Shown here in pieces: positions 56,736 through 64,000 of a DNA stretch of 64,000 nt. Numbering within the stretch: the stretch's first letter is position 1; each line of letters opens with the position of its first letter. A program made the position numbers and the translations under genes. A model generated the notes under the pieces. The model saw nothing but the letters and a program-made list of their open reading frames with translations, did no database searches and was not told the origin of the DNA. Where the stretch lies: positions 2,480,001 through 2,544,000 of the forward strand of contig NW_026999295.1 in NCBI RefSeq assembly GCF_037126465.1. The letters run 5' to 3'. The stretch is from Ornithodoros turicata. Its lineage: Eukaryota > Arthropoda > Arachnida > Ixodida > Argasidae.

Positions 56736-59466
56736 TGTTTGTCAGTCGTGTTTCAAAAACATGGTGGGTATGATACTTAGTCGTCCTTTGTTTCATTTAG
56801 CTACCAAAGCACATTATTCTTACTGCCCCCTGTCAGCCGTTTTTGAATGGATTGTATTTCAAAAACATGGTGGGTATGACACTTGTTCGTCCTTTGTGTC
56901 ATTTAGCTATCGAAAGCAGATTAATTTTACTGCACCCTGTCAGTCGTTTTTGAATGGATTGTATTTCAAAAACATGGTGGGTATGATACTTGGTCGTCCT
57001 CTGTGTCATTTAGCTACCGAAAGCAAATTATTCTTACTGCCGCCTGTCAGTCGTTTTTGAATGGATTGTATTTCAAAAACATGGTGCGTATCATACTTGG
57101 TCGTCCTTTGTGTTATTTAGATACCCAAAGCAGATTAATCTTACTGCCTCCTATTACTCGACTTTGAATGGATTGTATTTCAAAAACATGGTGCGTATCA
57201 TACTTGGTCGTCCTTTGTGTTATTTAGATACCCAAAGCAGATTAATCTTACTGCCGCCTATTACTCGACTTTGAATGGATTGTATTTCAAAAACATGCTG
57301 AGTATGATACTTGGTCGTCCTTTGTGTCCCGACATCAGAGGATTCTTACTGCCCCTGTCAGTCGTTTTTGAATGGATTGTATTTCAAGAACATGGTGGGT
57401 ATGATACTTGGTCGTCCTTTGTGTCATTTAGCTACCGAAAGCAGATGATTCTTACTGCTGCCTGTCAGTCGTTTTTGAATCGATTGTATTTCAAAAACAT
57501 GGTGGGTATCATACTTGGTCGTCCTTCGTGTCATTTAGCTACCGAAAGCAGATTATTCTTACTGCCCCCTGTCAGTCGTTTTTGAATGGATTGTATTTCA
57601 AAAACATGGTGGGTATGATACTTGGTCGTCCTTTGTGTCATTTAACTACCGAAAGCAGATTATTCTTACTGCCCTCTGTCAGTCGTTTTTGAATGGATTT
57701 TATTTCAAAAACACGGTGGGTATGATACATGGTCGTCCTTTGTGTCATTTAGTTACCGAAAGCAGATTAATCTTACTGCCGCCTATTACTCGACTTTGAA
57801 TAGATTGTATTTCAAAAACATGGTGGGTATGATACTTGGTCGTCCTTTGTGTCGTTTAGCTACCGAAAGCAGATTAATTTTAGTGCACCCTGCCAGTCGT
57901 TTTTGAATGGATTGTATTTCAAAAACATGGTGGGTGTGATACTTGGTCGTCCTATCTGTCATTTAGCTACCGAAAGCAGATTATTCTTACTGCCGCCTGT
58001 CAGTCGTTTTTGAATGGATTGTATTTCAAAAACATGGTGCGTGTCATACTTGGTCGTCCTTTGTGTTATTTAGATACCGAAAGCAGATTAATCTTACTGT
58101 CGCCTATTACTCGACTTTGAATAGATTGTATTTCAAAAACATGGTGGGTATGATACTTGGTCGTGCTTTGTGTCATTTAGCTACCGAAAGCAAATGATTC
58201 TTACTGCTGCCTGTCAGTCGTTTTTGAATAGATTGTATTTCAAAAACATGGTGGGTATGATACTTTTCGTCCTTTGTGTCATTTAACTACCGAAAGCAGA
58301 TTATTCTTACTGCCCTCTGTCAGTCGTTTTTGAATGGATTCTATTTCAAAAACATGGTGGGTATGATACTTGGTCGTCCTTTGTGTCATTTAGCTACCGA
58401 AAGCAGATTATTCTTACTGCCCCCTGTCAGTCGTTTTTGAATGGATTGTATTTCAAAAACATGGTGGGTATGATACTTGGTCGTCCTTTGTGTCATTTAA
58501 CTACCGAAAGCAGATTATTCTTACTGCCCTCTGTCAGTCGTTTTTGAATGGATTTTATTTCAAAAACACGGTGGGTATGATACATGGTCGTCCTTTGTGT
58601 CATTTAGTTACCGAAAGCAGATTAATCTTACTGCCGCCTATTACTCGACTTTGAATAGATTGTATTTCAAAAACATGGTGGGTATGATACTTGGTCGTCC
58701 TTTGTGTCGTTTAGCTACCGAAAGCAGATTAATTTTAGTGCACCCTGCCAGTCGTTTTTGAATGGATTGTATTTCAAAAACATGGTGGGTGTGATACTTG
58801 GTCGTCCTATCTGTCATTTAGCTACCGAAAGCAGATTATTCTTACTGCCGCCTGTCAGTCGTTTTTGAATGGATTGTATTTCAAAAACATGGTGCGTGTC
58901 ATACTTGGTCGTCCTTTGTGTTATTTAGATACCGAAAGCAGATTAATCTTACTGTCGCCTATTACTCGACCTTGAATAGATTGTATTTCAAAAACATGGT
59001 GGGTATGATACTTGGTCGTGCTTTGTGTCATTTAGCTACCGAAAGCAAATGATTCTTACTGCTGCCTGTCAGTCGTTTTTGAATAGATTGTATTTCAAAA
59101 ACATGGTGGGTATGATACTTTTCGTCCTTTGTGTCATTTAACTACCGAAAGCAGATTATTCTTACTGCCCTCTGTCAGTCGTTTTTGAATGGATTCTATT
59201 TCAAAAACATGGTGGGTATGATACTTGGTCGTCCTTTGTGTCATTTAGTTACCGAAAGCAGATTATTCTTACTTCCCCCTGTCAGTCGTTTTTGCATGGA
59301 TTGTATTTCAAAAACATGGTGGGTATGATACTTGGTCGTCCTTTGTGTCATTTAGCTACCGAAAGCAGATTAATCTTACTGCGGCCTATTACTTGACTTT
59401 GAATTTGATTGTATTTCAAAAACATAGTGCGTATGATACTTGGTCGTCCTTTGTGTCATTTAGATA
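56736..59466 (+). repeat. 107-bp satellite array with 855-bp higher-order repeat
   Basis: About 25 monomers. Consensus blocks: GGTGGGTATGATACTTGGTC, GTCCTTTGTGTCATTTAGCT, ACCGAAAGCAGATTATTCTT, ACTGCCGCCTGTCAGTCG, TTTTTGAATGGATTGTATTT, CAAAAACAT. Monomers are of two kinds: CTGTCAGTCGTTTTTGAAT and CTATTACTCGACTTTGAAT. An eight-monomer block starting near 57646 is repeated 855 bp later from 58501, sharing private variants (ACACGGTGGG, TACATGGTCG, TACTTTTCGTCC). Confidence 0.95.
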
Positions 59467-59819
59467 GTATTGGTATCTTTTATTCCACTCTTAATGTAAC
59501 AAATCATTACAGGGAAGAGGAACCCCGCAAAAGAAAGGCAGTTAGAGAACAGCCCCAACTGCTCCACCCGAAACAGTGCACACAACATCAGGGTCGCGAA
59601 ACAACGAAAGGCGCAACATACAACACAAAGTCACACACAAAATCAACCCAGTACTCACTGCGCAGTGGTATCACAAACAGACACACGACCAAGGCTACCG
59701 CAAAATCCCCTATACCACATGAACTCAACAACATCACCTTCACAGATCAAAAACAACGTTCAAAAATCAAAGGAAAGTCAACAGTCTCACAAATTTTCAA
59801 TGCTCTCTGCGAAAGCGGG

Positions 59820-60921
59820 TCACAGTTGTTGTTCTATTAAAGACCGCCCTGAACGCATCTCACTGCTCGTAAGGTCCTGCTTCGTAAGGCCCAGGTCGAG
59901 AAGACCACCCACACTGGTCTTGGACCAGACCCCGCAAAAGTTCATTGTCAAGGATGTCACGACAGGAGTCTCTACCCGATCACCCTTCACCATCTGGAGC
60001 AACGCGGGTACACTGTAATCACGTACCTTGCTTGCATGGGCAAGTTCAACCGGCAGTCCACAACCCACCACTTGAGCGTCGACAATGACAGTGGCTTGCC
60101 CTTTATAAGCCACTATATCGGGGACGTAGATCTGCCCGCTGGGAACCCGAAGATGAGGCTCCACCTTGACGTGCCAGTGAAGTTGCAGCAGACGCTGGGA
60201 GACGTAGCGAACCAGGTTGTTGTGCCTTCGAATCCTAACTTGGTGTGTTCGGTGGCATTGCTGGAGGATGTGCGACAGGGTCTCGTTTTTGTCACAACGA
60301 GCCCTACACAAGGTAGACGAGTCCCTGCCTCTTTTGGTTCTCGCAAGAGTTGGCATGGCGTTGATGCGCAGCTGGTTAATATCCAGGAACCGGAAGGAGT
60401 TTCGTACCTTCAGCCATGAAACGCTGAGCGGACGGCACCATGGCAGAGTCTTTCAGGGGACGTCCATCATTCGAAGCATGCAGGGCCCCCGCCCAATACG
60501 AGAGGGCTCTCTTCTTAGTCGTAAGCGCATGGCCCTTGAAATTAGCACATCGCAGGGCATGGGCTGTCGCATTCGTTATTAACGCACAAGCCGCGGCCTC
60601 CTTCACGATGACCGACGAAGAGACAGGCAACCTGGCAAGCCTGTCATGCGTGAGGTAAGGGATGGAAGTCCTCAGACAGGGGATACCAAGACCTCCCTCC
60701 ACCACCTGGGCATAGAAGTAACCCAACGGGGTATCGTGGGGTAGCCTCAAGTATCTTCTCACCGAGGCTTTAACAGCAGTGTCAATTTTGCATAACAGCC
60801 CGGTATTCCACGGGCCAAGAACCAGTCTGTAATATAGACGTGGAAGTAAATAGTGCCGTAGGGCCACGAGACGCTGCTGCGGCTTGAGGGGCGCCTTTAA
60901 CAGGATACAGACGTATTGCAT
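59820..60921 (-). pseudogene. RLE-LINE thumb, CCHC and restriction-like endonuclease
   Basis: In phase after the TAG: LPRLYYRLVLGPWNTGLL, then SVRRYLRLPHDTPLGYFY and GGLGIPCLRTS (thumb and linker). A frameshift near 60360 precedes LRINAMPTLARTKRGRD and the zinc knuckle CRARCDKNETLSHILQQCHR. The endonuclease core is VPDIVAYKGQATVIVDAQVV, the PD...D-x-Q/K layout of R2 restriction-like endonucleases that nick the target. It ends VWSKTSVGGLLDLGL with a stop at 59820. Four disabling changes in total across the element suggest a fairly young copy. Confidence 0.9.
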
Positions 60922-60927
60922 TAGAGA

Positions 60928-62089
60928 CTAGGGTTTTTCACGTCCTTCAGGGGCGAAACGCACGCCGAGGTAGCGCCAGACGTTTGCAGACTTCGTAGTC
61001 GGTAGGGCCACGCCGTTGATGTAGAAGGGAAGATCGACACACTTGACTTTGCTGTCCCTACCAGATGGCACCATTGATAAGGTGAAGGACTTGGCAGTGT
61101 TGATTTCGAGACCCTTCACGGAGAAGAAGGCGTAGGCCTCGTCTAGACGGTCCTGCAAACCGGCCGGTGTTGAAGCAAAAAGAAGATCGTCGGCGAAGGC
61201 AAGCGCATCCAACTCCAGGTCGCCACTCCTGAAGGCGACGTCCCCACTCCCGGCTTTCAGTAGGCCATCCACCACTAAATTAAAGAGGATGGGGGAAATG
61301 GGATCGCCTTGGCGCACGCCTCTTGCCGGTCTTGCAAGAACTGTACTCTTCTTATAGGACAGGACCGTAGTACTGTTCAAATACGAATATTCAAGGTAGG
61401 CCATAACGTCCTCCGTAAGGCCACGTCTTCGGCCGGCCTCTAAGATGGCTTCCAGGGACACGCTATCAAATGCACGCCTCAAGTCGACACTTGCCATATA
61501 TAGTGGGCGGCACTTGGTGTTAGTCTCGTGAAGTACTGTTGATAGGAGCAGAACATTTTCTCCACAGCCATCAATTGGCTGGAAGGCCCTCTGTCTGATG
61601 CCAAAATCAAGGAGGTTTGAGAGGCGACGGGCCAGCACTTTATGAAAGAGTCTAAGCAGGACAGGTCCTACTGTGATGGGCCGGAAGTCCTTAGCCTCGG
61701 ACGCCTGGGAACACTTTGGAATGAAAATTGTCCTAGCGCCCAACAGGCACAGGGGCGGCTTCCCACTCAGCATAAATAGGTCTAGAATGGTCTGGAATAC
61801 TACCACAGGAGTTCTTGTGGCGTCTTGTGGCGCTCTGGTGAGTTAGTTCTTGGGGCGTCAGCCCATCAGGGCCGGGCCCGCTTCGTGCCTTAAAACGAGC
61901 GAGCTGTATTTCCTGCGTTGACACGGGCCCAAACGGGTCAGTGGTTCGGGGAGCCGACGATCGGGCAGCAGACAACACTTGAGGGACATCTTCCTCCATG
62001 ACTCCCTTCCAGCTTTCTAAGAGGGCCTGCGGGTCAGAGACGTCGGCCTCATTGGGGCCATCTAGAATACGTTGGATGCATTCAGATTG
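60928..62089 (-). pseudogene. RLE-LINE reverse transcriptase
   Basis: Starts in phase with the N-terminal part; LARFKARSGPGPDGLTPQEL is the entry to RT. A frameshift lies at 61813-61832, where TCTTGTGGCG is tandemly repeated (10 bp). Then come TIFIPKCSQASEAKDFRPIT, a stretch including YMASVDLRRAFDSVSLEA (block A), ARGVRQGDPISPILFNLVVD (block B), LDALAFADDLLFASTPAG (FADD active site), LEINTAKSF and VWRYLGVRF. The RQGDP/FADD combination is typical of R2-clade RT. All catalytic Asp residues are kept. A TAG stop at 60925-60927 ends it. Confidence 0.9.
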
Positions 62090-62896
62090 TCACTTCTTAT
62101 ACAAATCTTGCGTGGCGGCGTACTCTTGGTGCTTCCGTTTCCTGCGACTGAGATGGGAGCGCCGGTTTCGTGATGGGGGTCGTCCGTTTCGTTGTACAGG
62201 GCAGGAATCCGTGAAGAAGACTTTCCGTATATAATCATTCAGGAGAACATCAAACGGGTGCCCCTCGATCGCCAGCCTCGCAATGTCCCATAATCTGAAG
62301 CCCTGGGAGCCTTGTGGTGGAGATCTGTCGAGTCGATCCCGCAGGGTCCCTACGACTGTCTGTCGAGTAGTCACCCCGACATTAGAATCCTCTTGATTCC
62401 CAAGAATAACATCTGCGGTTATGGAATCTTCATCCACATCTGCCGGAGGAAGTTCCTGGACTGGTTCATTCAGTAGATCTTGCAGCAAAGCTTTGTATGC
62501 AGCTTGTTTCCTGTGGCATTTTATACTCTCTAAGGAGCGATCCGGGAAAAGATGAACAAGTTCCTGATTAATGAATCTCACGCCTTCTCTCTGAAGGCGA
62601 AGCTCCTGCCTTGCCAGACGTCTAGATTCCTCCAAGGTCCATCTCGGTTTGACGCGTTCAGTCCTAATCTCAGCGTTCCATTGCTCGGGATGGGCAGCCC
62701 TCTTGTGCAGACCCAAACCACTTGCGGAGGCAAAGCTCCGTGCACACAGAGGACACACATGGGGCAGCACTTCCTCCACTGGTTGCGGAACGATGTCATC
62801 AACACCATCCGACACTGGCGTATGACCTGCATGGGTCATGTGAACACTGCGGCCACGCTTGGTCGTAAAGTCTCTCCCACAGGAGCACTTGAACAT
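62090..62896 (-). pseudogene. RLE-LINE N-terminal region: two C2H2 fingers, Myb-like
   Basis: Starts MFKCSCGRDFTTKRGRSVHM. Finger 1 is C-x-C...H-x4-H (residues 4-24). Finger 2 is CPLCARSFASASGLGLHKRA followed by AH (about 49-70). A Myb-like helical region follows: RWTLEESRRLARQELRLQ to SIKCHRKQAAYKALL (about 90-145). In R2 proteins this part binds the target DNA. A TGA stop at 62090-62092 interrupts the frame, which continues in phase (QSECIQRILDGPNEADV) towards the RT, so one mutation separates the two parts. Confidence 0.85.
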
Positions 62897-63024
62897 GTTG
62901 TAGTTGCGCTAAACACTGGAACAGGTGGGTTCCGGTCGAGAGCTCCAGCAGCTCAGCTGAAGCTTGAGAATGAAAAGGAATATAACCAAGCTCAACACAA
63001 TTTTCCCTCGGCCACTCAAGAGCG

Positions 63025-63440
63025 AAAGCAGATGAATCTTACTGCCGCCCATTACTCGACTTTGAATACATTGTATTTCAAAAACATGGTGGGTATGATA
63101 CTTGGTCGTCCTTTGTGTCATTTAGCTACCGAAAGCAGATTATTCTTACTGCCGCCTGTTAGGCGTTTTTGAATGGATTGTATGTCAAAAACATTGTGGG
63201 TATGATGCTTGGTCGTCCTTTGTGTCATTTAGCTACCGAAATCAGATTAATCTTACTGCCGCCCATTACTCGACTTTGAAGAGATTGTATTTCAAAAACA
63301 TGGTGGGTATGATACTTGGTCGTCCTTTGTGTCATTTAGCTACCGAAAGCAGATTATTCTTAGTGCCGCCTGTCAGTCGTTTTTGAATGGATTGTATGTC
63401 AAAAACATTGTGGGTATGATACTTGGTCGTCCTTTGTGTG
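63025..63440 (+). repeat. 107-bp satellite, right block (about 4 monomers)
   Basis: Resumes with CGAAAGCAGATGAATCTTAC and runs to GGTCGTCCTTTGTGT, where the next RLE-LINE begins. The same two monomer types alternate here. Confidence 0.95.
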
Positions 63441-64000
63441 TGTTTTTTTTTTAATCATTCTGTCTTTACAATGGGAAGACATACCCTAACAACCATCCCC
63501 AAAAAAGTTACAGATGAAAAGGGGGTAGAGACACCGCGTGCCGCAGGAGCCCGCACCTCCTTCACCGGTGGGAGACCACCGCGGTCATACGTCCAAAAAC
63601 TCTATAACACCGAGTACTCCCCTGGAGTGACATGATGGAAATCGTGGAAATGTCTCTTTTACACAGTCCCATGTCCAGTAGCGTGTCGGCACTGGCGCGG
63701 GCCCAGATCCCCCGAAAAGACAAAGTTACACTAGAAACTTCGGGGTCTGGGCCATCACCACACACATAGTTGAAGATCTCCGGCCTACTGTACTTGAGCA
63801 CCTTCCGTCCGTGGGCAAGCTCGAGAGCTATGCCCGTGCCCACCACTTGTGCGTCGATCACCACGGTCCTGTCGTTTCTCTTCGCAACGATGTCGGGTTT
63901 TAAGGCCCCGTCTGTCGCTCTGATGACGGGCTCAATCGTCGTTTGCCAACCCAGCTCCTGCAGTCTTTTGCTGACAAAGCGAACGATGGTGTCGTGGCGT
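63441..64000 (-). mobile_element. second R2-type LINE at satellite edge, 3' end (partial)
   Basis: Minus-strand element continuing past the window edge. Its 3' end is a run of A (T run at 63445 on the plus strand) touching the satellite after CCTTTGTGT, about 10 bp from the break used by the neighbouring element. The encoded end domain differs clearly from the neighbour's, so it is another subfamily. Confidence 0.8.
63562..64000 (-). CDS. R2-type LINE endonuclease end (partial, open)
   Basis: Minus-strand frame open to the window edge: RHDTIVRFVSKRLQELGW, then LKPDIVAKRNDRTVVIDAQ, VVGTGIALELAHGRKVLKYS, SSVTLSFRGIWARASADTLL, and a stop at 63562. The PD...D-x-Q core of the restriction-like endonuclease is intact, and no stop or shift is seen in the visible 146 codons. 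The rest of the protein lies beyond position 64000, so whether the copy is complete cannot be told. Confidence 0.85.
   Translation of the reverse strand, partial: RHDTIVRFVSKRLQELGWQTTIEPVIRATDGALKPDIVAKRNDRTVVIDAQVVGTGIALELAHGRKVLKYSRPEIFNYVCGDGPDPEVSSVTLSFRGIWARASADTLLDMGLCKRDISTISIMSLQGSTRCYRVFGRMTAVVSHR

Larger units (their letters stand above)
59467..63024 (-). mobile_element. R2-type (RLE) LINE inserted in the satellite
   Basis: A near full-length minus-strand element of about 3.56 kb. It has a 5' UTR of about 130 bp, one long broken reading frame and a 3' UTR of about 350 bp. Satellite lies on both sides. The left (3') junction is CATTTAGATA then element, and the right (5') junction is element then CGAAAGCAGATG, so the insertion split one monomer between CATTTAGATA and C/CGAAAGCAG with at most a base lost. 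No A-tail at the 3' end. The architecture fits the R2/NeSL superclade, whose members are usually target-specific. Confidence 0.85.

Noticed and set aside
56736..59466. Regularly spaced repeats resembling a CRISPR array
   Set aside because: The whole 107-bp unit is repeated, with no unique spacers, in a eukaryotic setting. It is satellite DNA.
55958..59840. Repeated plus-strand frames with NGLYFKNMVGMILGRPLC-like peptides
   Set aside because: They are translations of the 107-bp satellite. The period is not a multiple of three, so the frame rotates, and stops occur in each monomer. Not a protein repeat gene.

Overview
The window is eukaryotic intergenic and intronic DNA from an arthropod, most likely a chelicerate such as a tick. 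Reasons: genes are split into short exons with GT/AG borders, there are no operons, and decayed transposons of many classes are packed together: APE-type and RLE-type LINEs, Ty3/gypsy, mariner, hAT, Harbinger-like MITEs and Penelope-like ribozyme motifs. The tick assignment is an inference from this mix; no marker gene proves it.

Layout. About 4.85-11.5 kb holds four exons of a host histidine acid phosphatase gene (+ strand, 3' end complete, 5' part not seen); its large intron contains a foldback repeat, a 288-bp palindromic MITE, a hAT-like MITE and a LINE tail. 12.1-14.3 kb holds a MITE fragment and a 5'-truncated LINE (-). 17.0-18.9 kb is one palindromic MITE inserted in another. 20.0-20.7 kb carries a broken THAP-domain exon. 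21.8-23.3 kb has a 482-bp tandem duplication between two hammerhead-like motifs. 24.3-29.0 kb is a run of DNA elements: a Harbinger-like MITE (TAA repeats), a foldback element with GGTCCCGGAAAAAA repeats, and a 2.27-kb hAT-like element with a perfect 8-bp target duplication. 32.7-33.5 kb may hold a small two-exon cysteine-rich gene (-). 33.8-36.6 kb is a damaged Ty3/gypsy pol region (-). 39.5-40.4 kb is an internally deleted mariner. 44.3-48.1 kb is a LINE (+) split by a 1.03-kb hAT-like element.

The right end (52.9-64.0 kb) is the most unusual part. A 107-bp satellite, about 30 monomers with an 855-bp higher-order repeat, is interrupted by LINEs of the R2 type: N-terminal C2H2 fingers and Myb-like region, reverse transcriptase, C-terminal CCHC and restriction-like endonuclease. 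The most complete element (59.47-63.02 kb, -) has satellite on both sides, broken at one monomer position. Two other boundaries (55.92 and 56.03 kb) fall at or within a few bases of that position and one (63.44 kb) lies about 10 bp away. This suggests an R2-type family that uses the satellite as its target site.

Most coding sequence belongs to dead mobile elements. Only the acid phosphatase exons look like a convincing functional host gene; the other host exons are candidates.
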